NCBI GenBank assembly: GCA_902651635.1
Contig: CACRSC010000031.1
Location: forward strand, 191,705 to 255,704
Origin: Mastigamoeba balamuthi
Lineage: Eukaryota > Evosea > Mastigamoebida > Mastigamoebidae
Reading direction: 5' to 3'
DNA: 64,000 bases
Shown: piece by piece, positions 1 through 10,283 of the stretch
Position numbering within the stretch: position 1 is the stretch's first letter
Layout: each line of letters opens with the position of its first letter
Notes under the pieces: model-generated
What the model was told of the DNA's origin: nothing
Databases searched by the model: none
The model's input: the letters and a program-made list of their open reading frames with translations, nothing else
Position numbers and translations under genes: made by a program

Positions 1-2
1 CA

Positions 3-674
3 CTTTTCCCGCCACTTCCACTTCCACTGCCACTGCCACACCCCCTCTCCCACTGCTTTCCCACTGCCACCCCTGCGTGTCCTCTGCTGACCTGGAAGGC
101 CCGCGGGCGGCCCCAGCGCCCGCGCAGAAGGAGCACAGGGCCGCTGAGGCCCAGGGCGCCCCAGCCCGCCGAGCCCGCGCCGAGCGAGCGCATTCTCGAG
201 CCCCCCGCGACGACGGCGACGGCGACGAGGGCGACGACGGGCGCAGCTCCGGCGGCAGAGGTGGTGCAGGTGGAGGCCGCGCTGAGGCAGGGTCTCGCCA
301 GGGCCGAGGCACTCGCAGAGCTGAGCGCCGTCGGCGCACACTGAGGGCTGTGAGGAGCCCAGCGACAGCAGACTCGAACAACTGCCTCTGCTGCCGTTGC
401 GCTGCCGGCCATCGCCTATCGGCACGCCTGCGGGCCAGCGCTGGCTTTGTCCCGCATTGTTCAGGCCTCTTTTGATTCAGTTGATCGTGTGGGCACGCTG
501 TGCTTGATCGTCACGGGCGCAATCACTACTACGCTGAGCACGTACACTACGCTTCGAGACTGATCGACGCTGCTCGCAGCGCAGGCCGCGCTAAGGACGG
601 GCGATGTCTCGGTAAACACGAGCGTGCTAACACAGTGCAAGGCTGTGCAGCTGGTGGCGCTACAAGCACTATGA
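3..674 (+). CDS. C-terminal part of an unidentified protein (5' end outside window)
   Basis: Three stretches in one frame (about 3-329, 369-488, 585-674) look coding: helix-forming, Ala/Leu/Glu-rich sequence such as AAEVVQVEAALRQGLARAEA and a final LTQCKAVQLVALQAL before the stop at 672-674. In-frame stops near 342 and 561 are removed by two putative phase-0 GT-AG introns (330-368, 39 bases; 489-584, 96 bases), which match the intron style of the rest of the window. The first 70 bases are a pyrimidine-rich CCACTGCCA-like run, probably the end of an upstream intron, so the true exon start is uncertain. No family was recognised. It could also be non-coding; the argument rests on phase-consistent splicing and composition. 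Confidence 0.4.
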
Positions 675-1450
675 GTACTGGCAGTGGCCGTGTGTTCCAC
701 TCCAAATGGCCTGGCGCCCTTCCTTCACTTACTTCCCTTTCAGGGAAACCGATTCCCTTTCTTGCGTGATAGGGCCTCCTCGCGTTGGTACGCCGTTGCC
801 CGGCGTGACCGGAGCATACACTGGGCCTCTGCTCAGCGCACTAGTCTCGGACATCCCCCCCCGCCGCCGGCACACATTAAATTCGCGGACCTGCGACGGC
901 TCAACGTTGAGCTCGGCATTTGCTGTTTTTCCAGCCCCAGGTTGCCATCCAGCGCGATGCGGTCGGAGCTGGACAACGGATGGACAACAGCGATCTTCCT
1001 GAGCACGACGCAGAGTGTGGAGACGTTCACCACCCAGAGGCCGGAGAGGTGGCCCGGGCGACGGTGGGCTCTGCGGCAGTTGGCGAAAACCGCGCAGAAC
1101 CGTAACCATAGTAACCGCCTAACCGACACAATTCCCACGCTGTTCTGCACGCTTCTGTGCTCCCCTCGTGCGGAACGCCTCTCCTCCAGAATCCCCAATC
1201 GCACAGAGATTCACTTAGCAGCAGGCCCGTCCACCCTATGATGCTGGCGCTCGCTGCCCAGCCTTTCCTCAGTTCCCGTGAGAGCTTTCTCAGAGCCAGG
1301 CAGCCAAGGAAGACGGCAGAACACCGGCAGAAGAGTGATGACCTCCGAAATCTCCAACTGACGTGTCAGAGTCCACAAAAGCCGCGGAGTGGGTAGAACC
1401 TCTGACTCATTAGTAAGTTGTGAGGTTCGGGTTGCAAGAGCACCTTCACA
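675..1450. other. unassigned region, possible exon near 935-1100
   Basis: No convincing gene. A T-rich tract ending in CAG near 925-933 looks like a + strand 3' splice site, and the sequence after it is open in more than one frame on both strands, so an exon is possible. I could not find a partner exon or a family. The last 60 bases before 1451 are the presumed promoter and leader of the next gene. Confidence 0.4.
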
Positions 1451-2166
1451 ATGCGCGTCTCGGTCGTGGCTCTCATCGTCGCTCTTCTGGTCTGCTCGGC
1501 CTGCGGGGCAATGGACATCGTGTTCAACGGGGCGGTCAGCACATGGGGCGTGTGGGACGCCTGCCCAGACGACTCGTACGCTGCGGGGATGTGGACCAAG
1601 AGCCAGGCGGACCACGGCACCATCGACGACACGGCCATGAACGGCATCAGGCTGCTGTGCAAGTCGGCAGATGGCACCTCCCTGCCCTACACTCCGCAGT
1701 CCTCTGTGGGCGAGTGGGGCACATGGGACACGCCAACCCTCTGCCCGTCGGTACGTATTCTGTCGCGGCGACGGAGAGCTCGCTCACGACCATAACCCAG
1801 GGTCTCTTCGTCGTGGGCTTCGTGGTCCAGTTCCAGGAGTGCTGCAGCGCCCAGGACGACACCGCACTGAACAGGATCATCTTCATCTGCAACAATCCCT
1901 CGGGCACGCAGAAGTACTACAGCCCTGAGCTGGGCAAGTGCGCAGCTACTTCGACCAGGCAGAGACACTCAGAAAACTCCGTACTACGCAGGACGAGCTG
2001 GGGCGAATGGTCGACCGAGTACCTGTGCCCTGCGGAGTACGTGGCAGGGGCTATCAGGACCAGGGTCCAGGAGAGTGAGGGCTTGGGCGACGACACCGCC
2101 ATGAACGGAATTGCCCTGCGCTGCATCCCTTACGTGGACCAGGCGACCACACCGGTTGCACACTGA
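1451..2166 (+). CDS. secreted vitelline membrane outer layer I (VMO-I) fold protein
   Basis: Exons 1451-1750 and 1801-2166 join across a 50-base GTACGT...CAG intron to give 221 residues. The protein starts with a clear signal peptide (MRVSVVALIVALLVCSACGA), so it should be secreted. The body carries repeated WGxW and DDTAMNGIRLLC-type motifs: DDTAMNGIRLLC near residue 60, DDTALNRIIFIC in the middle and DDTAMNGIALRC near the end. This threefold pattern is the hallmark of the VMO-I beta-prism family (VOMI). The length is close to that of animal VMO-1 plus its signal. In animals the fold occurs in egg-coat and mucosal proteins; the role here is unknown, and carbohydrate binding at the cell surface is a guess. 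Family assignment is firm from the repeated DDTAxN motif. Confidence 0.85.
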
Positions 2167-2764
2167 GCTTGCATCTCTTCCCCTTCAACATGGAGAATTG
2201 CAAACAAAGGCAAGAGCAGGTCATCTGTACAATTGCGCTGTGCAGAATTTTCCTATGTCGGTACCCCCAAAAACGAAGTGGGCACCTGTCTTCCTTAGTA
2301 TGCTGCGGCGGCACCTTCGCCCGAGCTATGCCACAGAGATGAAACCACCACCAACACTGTAGGGCTGCTGTGCACGAGTATTGGCCTCTGAGAACAACAC
2401 ACGACAGAAGTCACAGAAACCACAGGGACAAGGATGAGGTGTTCACAATTAACGGCTCTGCCCTATCCGTACCAGGCTGCCCATGAGCCTCTCTGCGAGC
2501 ACGAACCTCTTCCTGTCCTCTGTTGCGTCAAGCGTTTTAACGACTCGGGAGACCCAAAACGACCCAAACTTTGACGTTGCTGTTGTGTGGTGTGCTTTCG
2601 ATACAGCGGGATTGAGTTGAATTGCAGGTGGTGTTTGCTGTTATACGTTAACGTGCCAGAGTCAAGTGTTTAGCGCGTCCCGTTTGCGCGAGGAAGTGGC
2701 GGCCACACCGGTGAGCTCTGTCGAGGGCAGTGTGAGAGCCGCGCGGGGGTGCGGGGGGTTGGCC
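2167..2764. other. intergenic region between convergent genes
   Basis: About 600 bases between the ends of the VMO-I gene (+) and the armadillo gene (-). I see no gene-like frame, RNA gene or repeat. It should hold the two 3' untranslated regions. Confidence 0.6.
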
Positions 2765-5707
2765 CTATTGTATGCCGCCCACGCTCGGCGGCATCGTCGA
2801 GTAGAGCCCCGTAGGCTGCGGCAGCCCCGAGGACTGGTACTCTGACGGCTGCTGCTGCACGTCCTGGCTGAGGCTCAGCGGCATCGAGCTGAACAGCGAC
2901 GTGGGCTGCGGCATCCCCGACGCCACGAGCTCCGAGCACGGCGCGCTGCTCGTCGTCCTCGTCTGCGAGACGGTCCCGTCGGGGTTGAGGCTCAGCGGCG
3001 TCGTCGAGTAGAGCTGCGGGAACCCCGCCTGGTGCAGCAGGTCCCCCGACGGCGGCGGCGGCGACGTGGTTGGCGCGTACGGCGCCACCGGGGCGACCGC
3101 AGGCCGCGGGACCAGCTGCCGCATGCCAAGAGAGGGCGCCGCAGGGTCGACGCCCACGCCCATGCCCATGGGCATCCCCACGCCCATGCCCATGCCCATT
3201 CCCATGCCCAGCCCCATGCCCATGCCCATGTTCATGCCCGTCTGGTTGAAGGGCGTCGCTGTGGGGCCCATGACGCCCTGTATGTACTGCATGCCGCCGT
3301 GGAAGGCGTCGGGCTGCGCGCCGGGCATGCTGGGGAACCGGGGCTGCTGCTGCTGCTGCATTGGGACGGGGACGAAGCCCGGGGGGCAGGCGGCGGCCTG
3401 CATGGCGATGCGCGAGGCCTCGGGCGACTTGAGGTCGATGCTCGCGAACGAGCCCTGGAAGACCGAGCTCGTCGACGACCCGGGCGACGGCGTGTGCACC
3501 GTCCACGGCGCAGAGGCCGACGACGACGACGACCCCCTGCACATGCGCACGATGAACCCGCCGTACTCCTGTATGATCGGCGTCGTCTGGTGCATCACGA
3601 GCGCCGTCGAGATCACGTCGACGCCGCCGCAGCCCACGAGGATCGCCGCGTTGTCGGGCGACTCGGCGATGATCCACTTGATGGCCGCGCAGGCCTTGGA
3701 GCACAGCTCGGCGTTGGTCGGCGACGCGTTCATCGAGGCGACCATCGCCTCGAGCGCGCCCGCGCGGGCGATCGTCTGCGTGACCTTGGGGCTGCGCAGG
3801 TGCGCCAGCGTGTAAAGTATGCCGCACGCGTGCACGAGCACCGGGGCGACCGTCGGGTGCGATCGCAGCGCGCTGACGGCGATCTCGACGCCGCCGTCCC
3901 TGAAGACGGCCTTGACGACCTCGGGCGAGACCGTCATGAGCCGCCGCACGATGAAGCAGCCCAGCTGCTGTATCTCCTTGACCTGCGGGTTCGTCCGCAG
4001 CGCCGCGCAGACGGCCGGCAGCCCGCCGTACTCGATGACGGCCGCGTTGTTCTCGGTCGCGTTGAGGATCAGGTTGTGCAGGGCCGTGCACGCGCTGCGC
4101 TGGACCTCGGCGTGCGCCGGGTACTGCAGCATCGCGTCGACGACGGCCTTGATGCCGCCGCACCTCTGTATGTGCTGCTCCTCGCCGACGACCGTCGCGT
4201 ACTTGCTGAGCAGCTGGCAGCCGCGCTTCTGGACGCCGTCGCTGACCCTGTGCGCCTGCATCGCGGCCACCGTCGCCTCGACGCCCGCGCAGCGCGAGAC
4301 GGCCGCGACGTTCTTGGCGCTGCTCGAGACGAGGTACACGAGCGCGCCCATGGCGCTGTCCTGCACCGCAGCGCTGTCGGCGAACCGCTTCATGGCGCCG
4401 ACGACGAGCTCGACGCCGCCGCCGCTGCTGATGGCCGCGTGGCCCTCGGTGCTCGCCAGCGACCGCAGCAGCGCGCACGACGTCTCTGCGACGCGCACGT
4501 TGTCGGGGTGCTCCCTCAGCGCGTCGAGGGCGACGCCGACGAGGTTGGCGCGCGTCAGCAGGTCGCGCGGCACCTCAGAGGTCGTCCCGACGGCGCTCAG
4601 CGCCGCGAAGCAGTCGCCGACAATCTTCGAGCTCGTGTGGTACTCGCGCGCCACGTTGGCCAGCATCTCGATGCCCCCGATCCGCACAAAGAGCTCCACG
4701 CCGTCCTGTCCCAAAACCCCCCCCCCACAGCCCCCGCAGCGCCACGCACAGCGGCGGCGGCGCCCCCGGAGATATTAAAAAACGAGGAAATGCCTGAGGG
4801 AGGAGCCCCATGCCCGAAAAGAGCAGCGAAAACCCGCGTCGGGGCTTGGATGCAACGTGGCGTGACTCACCTTGGTGCCGCAGACGACGCCCGCGACGGC
4901 CTGGCACGCGACGTCCATGAGCGCGGCGTTGGACCAGAAGGCCTTGACGGCTGCGAGGATCGTGCCGAGGCCGCCGCTCGCGGCGACCGACTCCCTGGCG
5001 CCCTCGTCCGCCGCCAGCGCCGCGAGCACCGCGCACGCCTGCGTCTGCACGTCCACCGACCCGCAGTGCGCGCTCATCGCCCCCACGACGCTGTACGCCC
5101 CCGCCATCGCGGCGACCCGCGCGCAGGCCTCGCGCGGCGACGCGGCCACGCACGCGCGCAGCACCGCGCACGCCCGCGCCTGCGCCTCGCCGCTCATCGC
5201 GTGCGCACGCATCGCCGCCAGGACGCCCTCGAAGACGGCCGCGGGCGGCGCGCAGGCCTCCTCGCCCAGCAGCGACGTCAGCGCGCCCAGCGCAGCCAGC
5301 TGCACCGGCAGCTCCGCGGCGTGCGCGCGCATGGCGGCGGGGACCGCGTCGAGCGCGCCCTCGGCGACGGCGGCGGCCGCGTTGCGCGCAGAGGACGCCG
5401 CGCAGTCGCGCAGGCGCTGGAGGGCCCGCGCGGCCGTCGCCTCTGTCGACGACGACGAGCCCGTCGCCTCGCGCTCGACGCCCTTGGTCGCCTCGCGGGG
5501 CGACAGCAGCGCCTCTGCGCCGCCCTGCGCCTGCCCGTCCTTGTCCTTGCCTGCGCGCGGGCGTTGGGTTGCGGCCCAGTGCGGGGATCGGGAAAAAAGA
5601 GGAGGAGAGGGGGCAGAGGGGAGAGAGAGGAGACAGGGCGGTGGAAAGGGTAGGAGGCCAGTAGGAGGGGCAGTTGGGGTACCGTGGCTCTTTCGGAAGA
5701 GTTTCAT
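2765..5707 (-). CDS. armadillo-repeat protein with Met/Gly-rich tail
   Basis: Exons 5683-5707, 4871-5550 and 2765-4705 give 881 residues; introns are 132 and 165 bases. After a short basic start (MKLFRKSHG) residues of about 50-620 form a chain of roughly 42-residue armadillo-type units, each with a GG-(I/V)-x-x-(V/A/L)-V-x-A-(M/L) hairpin and an ALxxL/ALHNLI-type helix, for example GGVELVVGAMKRF and GGIKAVVDAMLQY. This variant recurs in the two other armadillo genes of the window. The C-terminal 200 residues are low complexity: a run of alternating Met/Gly around 440-475 and three degenerate repeats of the type LYSTTPLSL, LFSSMPLSL and LYSTMPPSV. It is probably a scaffold; no enzyme domain is visible. 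The first intron was chosen because it joins MKLFRKSHG to GKDKDGQ in phase 1. Confidence 0.8.
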
Positions 5708-6313
5708 CGGGGCGGGGTGGGAGTGCGTGCGGTGTGGGGGGTGATGGACTCAGAGGGGGGCGGAAAAAGGTGGGGGACTGTTGCGGTCTGGGGCCCAGCA
5801 GTGGCACTCCGACCGCAAACAGTGCTTTTGCACAACCGCTTCTTGACGAACGGTCTAAAAGGGGCTGTGAAAGATATCAGGATAAGAAGAAATCTCTCGC
5901 ATTTTTCCGCCACGCAATCTGTACATTCGCGCACCTGCGGAATTCGCCTCCCTTGCGATCTGCACCGCAGAGCACCCTCGCAGCTGAGCGATCCCGCGAG
6001 CCGGGCACGCGGTGGCCACGGCGAGCACCCGGACGCCCCGGACGCCCGCCGGAGTGCCCGCAGGCAATCCAGCGGTAAACGGCAATGTCGGTTGGGCAGA
6101 GGGGTTTCAACACCCCGGGGGAAATTCCTCTGACCCGCAAAGCGGGCATACGATTAGCACAGAATTCACCCCACAGCACAGAAGGGGCAACAGCCACGTG
6201 TTCTGCTCTAGCGCCGACTGCACTAAACTTTCATAGAAGCAAATCCAACGCATCCGGTGTTCCGAATCGACTGCATCACCGTTGAACTGTCTCCCAGACC
6301 GACACAGCCGCAT
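5708..6313. other. upstream region of the armadillo gene; tail of the SNF2 gene
   Basis: Contains the presumed promoter of the armadillo gene, with an AAGATATC motif at 5871-5878, about 165 bases before its ATG, and the 3' region of the SNF2-RING gene. No further gene was seen. Confidence 0.5.
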
Positions 6314-9300
6314 TCAGGGAGCAGCCGGCGCCTCGGACTCGGGCGACTGCGGGTTCTGCTGCGACTGCGACTGAGCAAACGACTGCGAGCGCGACAGCGA
6401 GGCGCGGGTGCTCCCCTCGGCGGGCGCGTAGTTGGTCGTGTAGATCCTGTGCTCGACGGTGTCCTTGACGATGAACCTGACGATCGCCAGGGGCTTCTTC
6501 TGGCCGATCCTGTGCGCGCGCCCGATGGCCTGCGCCTCGGTGGCCCTCGCGTACTCGACAGAGCCCGCAACAGGGCTCAGCAGGACGAGGTGCGACGCCT
6601 GCGTCAGGTTGAGCCCCGACGCTGCGTTCTCGAGCGACAGCATGATGACCTTGGCCGACCCCTTGGTGAACTCTTCAACAGCCTTGTTCCTCACGTGCAC
6701 GTTGCCCTTGCAGTACACGTTGCTGATCCCGTTCTCCTGCAGCGTGCTCCCAACCCTCGTCAACAGCGAGTCCCACTGCACACGCCGGGCGGTCAGCCAC
6801 GCCAAGTGAGACGGTACGAGTCGAAGAGAGGGGGTAGGGGGGGTTTGAGACCTCGGAGAAGACGATGACGCGGGCCTCGTCGTCAGCCTCAAAGGCCTCG
6901 CGCAGGTAGAGGATCAGGCGGGCCATCTTGGTGCCGTACTGCTGCACGAGGCGGCTCTCCTCGGCCTCCTTGCTGAGCTGCTCGCGGTGCTCCTTCTCAA
7001 CCACGGCGACGACATCGGACGGGCGCACAGCCGCACGGCAGGTCGGGCAGCGCCCTTGAACTCCCACGGCCTCGGAGATGCACTTGCGGCAGAATAGGTG
7101 CCCGCACGGTGTGACGGCAGCCTCGGTGATGGGCTCCAGGCAGATGACGCAGGGCGAGTCCGGCGAGCTCACGAGCCGCTGCTGGATCGACTCGAAATAC
7201 GCGATGTTCGCCCGATGGAACTTGGCCTCTGTTTGCAGAGTCATAAGTGACGCCGGGGCGAGGAGGGCGTGTGTGGGTCTCACCGTTCTCGGACGCCAAC
7301 AGCTGCCCGGTGGTGTTGTCCAGCATTTTGGTGAATTCGTTGATCTGAGCCTTGAGCTTCTTCTTCTCATCGGCTGTCCCCTTGCCCTGGTCCACCTCGA
7401 GCTGCGCTATCTTCACCTTGAGTTCGGCGATCTCCATCCTGCAGTTTGCCGCGTGGTTCACCGCGGAGTGGAGCTTCTTGGTCCCGTGGGTGATCAGGTC
7501 CTTGCGGATTTCCTCGAGGGTCTTCTTCTCCTCGCCGAGAACGTCGCGGTCCTCCTTCGAGATCTGCGGGTGGCAGCAGATCTGGCGCATCTGTAGCTCG
7601 TTGCCAACGGTCTGCGCGGCGCGATACATCCCGCGCTCGATGTCGGACTGCTCGAGAAAGATCACCTCCTCCACCGTATCGGGTATCTTGGCCTCTTCAC
7701 CGATGGTGTCCCTCGTATTCCTCCAGTAGAGCGACTCGTGGACGAGGCTCAGCAGATCTGGCGAGAGGCCCGTGACGCTGCTGCCCAGAAACTGCAGGGC
7801 TGCGACGAGCGAGTCCGCCTCATGGGGGAACGGGGTCCCGGTCATGTACCAGCGGTACGTCGAGTGGTACGACTCGAGGTACTGCGCCATGTTTCCCCCG
7901 GCGCACAGCACCTCGTGGCCCTCGTCGAGCACCAGCCTGTGCCAGAAGATGCCCTCGAGAAGCGGGCACTTCTTCGACAGGGGGGACTTGCGCCTCCACA
8001 GCTCCACCATCTTTGCAGCGATGTCTGCAGGGGAGTTGAGAGCCGTGCGTTCTTGAGAGGCGTACCTCTTCTGCGGACAATGGGCGCGTCGGCCGACTTG
8101 GAGAATGTGGTGTCGTGAAACATGGCGGCCTTGATGTAGCTCTTGTTCTTGATGAACTGGAACGAGATGACAACGACGTCTGCCAGGATCAGGTCCTTGT
8201 ACGAGAGCTTTGCCGCCTGCACGATGGTCGTGATGGCGTACACCTGTGCTGTCTGTGTGAGTGCTTACTCGCTCGTCAGTCCCTCCCAGAGCACCTTGAG
8301 CTTGGGCTTCGTGTGCTTCTCGATCTCGCGCACCCACTGCGACACCAGGTGGCTAGGGCACATGACGAGAGTCGCGCACGAGCGCACGCGGTCCCCACAG
8401 CGCGGGTTCGACCACATGACACGCTTGTCGGCCCTGTTCTGGCAGATGAGACTGATCATGGCCAGAGTCTTGCCGAGGCCCACGCCATCGGCGTAGATCG
8501 CGCCCTTGAGCCCCAACTTGCATTTGCTGCCCGGCCTGTCCTCGTCCTGGAGGTGAATGATGCGGGTGGCCTCATCGAACAGAACGGGGTAGCCCTCTGG
8601 CGCCCCCGGGAGCCCCCTTAGGTTGGACAGCTCCCACACGTTCTCCTTGCAGCGGTTCTCGACGGTGAGCATCCAGTTCAGAGCCTCAAGCTGGTACTTG
8701 AACATGGGCGTCTGGACCCTGTCGGGCTGCTTGATGGGAACCGATGAGCACAGCAGCACGTTCGGCTCCTTCATGCAGTCGAAGTCGACGTACTTCTCCT
8801 TGTTTGCGTGCCTGAACAGGGCCTGTCGGTGGCGACGTTAACATGACACAACAACAGAGGGAGGAAGAAGGGGAGGGAGAGGACTCACCGCTCTTCCGGG
8901 GACAGGGATCCCGTTCCTCACGTAGAACTCGAGTTTGTTGAGGTCGATGCTCAGCTTGCTCCGGATGTCCACAGTGACCTCGGGCTTGCGTGGCTTGGTA
9001 TCGGACGCCCCGCACCCGAAGCCGCTGTAGTAGCCGTTGTAGCCGCTGTAGGTGCTCAGGATGTGCTTGCGCGCCCTCTCGACAACGACTGTGTGGCTCC
9101 ACAGCCCGTTGCCGTTGGCGGCTACGTCTGACAGGACGCTCGGGTACATGAAGCTGTAGCGGTTCGAGACAGAGATGGCCGTCCCGTTGAGCGTCAGACA
9201 GCCCACACTGCTGACGCCCAGGGTGTTGGAGCTCTGCAGGGCGGAAACCGTGAGTCCTCGGCGCCGCACATCTGCGCACGCACCAGGTAGTCGCGGATCT

Positions 9301-10000
9301 GCTCGTCCGTCAAGGTGCTGTCCACAGCTGTGCGCGAGAGGGCTGTTGAGCTGCGCGGTGGTGTGCCCGGGAGGCAACTCACCGTCTTCCACGAGGGTCA
9401 CCGAGGCAGTGTCGCACATGATCGTGAGCCAGCGTGGCTCCCCTTCGGGTATCTGCGGCAGGTCCTGTGTCAGCGCAAAGCGGGCGGAACTCTGGGCGCG
9501 GGAACCTCTACGGGGCCGTCGTCCTCGCCGTGCAGCAGCTCGTCCACCTCGAAGTCGCTGTCGTCCGAGTCCACCACGTTCTCCTCCTCTGCGTCGGCCT
9601 TGGCCCTGGCCCTCGTGGCCCTCTTGCTCGTGGCCTTCTTCTTGGGCGCTGCTGCCGCTGCCCTGCCCCTCGCCCTCTTCTTGGGCCTCTGCTCCTCTGC
9701 CGACTCCTCTCCCTCCGGCTCCTCGTCCTCGCCGTCCTGCATGGGCGCCACGTCCTCGTCGTCCTCGTCCTTCCGGCGCTTACGGCGGGACTTGGTCTCG
9801 CGCGGTGCTGCTGCTGCTACTGCGGGCTGCTCGTCGTCGTCGGTTTCGGCGCTGCTGTCGACGATCGTAGCGAACTTGCGCGCCGCTCGGGCGGCAGCGG
9901 CACGCTTGGGGCGCGTGCGGGCGGTGGAGGCCTCTTCGGTCTCGGGGGACGGCTCGGGGGCCTCGGCCGCTGCGTCCTTGTCCTTTGCCTTGCGGGGCAT
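6314..10000 (-). CDS. SNF2-family DNA-dependent ATPase with internal RING finger (Rad5/Rad16/SHPRH-like)
   Basis: Nine exons (10000-9512, 9464-9383, 9327-9284, 9233-8889, 8822-8295, 8243-8066, 8024-7284, 7228-6852, 6775-6314) join in phase to 1081 residues. The N-terminal 160 residues are acidic/basic low complexity of nuclear type. The ATPase lobe shows DGVGLGKT (Walker A) and LVLDEGHEV, a DEGH Walker B box. A C3HC4 RING (CVICLEPI...CGHLFCRKC...CPTC) sits between the two helicase lobes, followed by lobe-2 motifs ([26 protein letters not shown]). An insert RING of this kind marks Rad5/HLTF, Rad16 and SHPRH proteins, which are chromatin-bound ubiquitin ligases of DNA repair. No HIRAN or H15 domain was recognised, so the exact orthologue is open. 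The intron near 8244-8294 was set by restoring the lobe-1 sequence PKLKVYAITT. The tail is Ser/Gln-rich. Confidence 0.9.
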
Positions 10001-10283
10001 TTTCGAGTCGCTCTTCGATTCCAGGTAAAAACAAGAGGTGTGGCAGCCACTCACTAGACTGTCTAGTGTGACTCCGATACCGTTGCTACATATCTTCGGT
10101 TGATAGATTGATTTCGCAATCAATTGTTTGTGAAAGATGAGTATCTGATGTGTGACGTGACGCTCCGCTGAGCAACACCCGACAGTTCGGTATCCTTGAT
10201 TCCACTGGGGATAAAAACAAATCAAGCTATTTTTGGCACTCGCCCCTGCGCTGGTCTCCCACGCGAGCGGTCCGCACGCACCC
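10001..10283. promoter_or_regulatory. bidirectional promoter region SNF2-RING / ROCO
   Basis: The two start codons face away from each other over 283 bases. The region is more AT-rich than the flanking exons and holds an ACATATCTTCGG motif (10088-10099), 88 bases before the SNF2 start. That motif recurs before other genes. No TATA box was evident. Confidence 0.45.

Noticed and set aside
684-1241. A 185-codon + strand frame
   Set aside because: No motifs, its start is not an ATG-anchored conserved region, and competing frames exist on both strands; kept only as a possible exon region.
3032-5653. An 873-codon open frame on the + strand opposite the armadillo gene
   Set aside because: High GC and strong codon bias of the armadillo gene leave the complementary frame without stops; the product is Arg/His-rich with no family match, and the - strand has clear repeats and splice sites.
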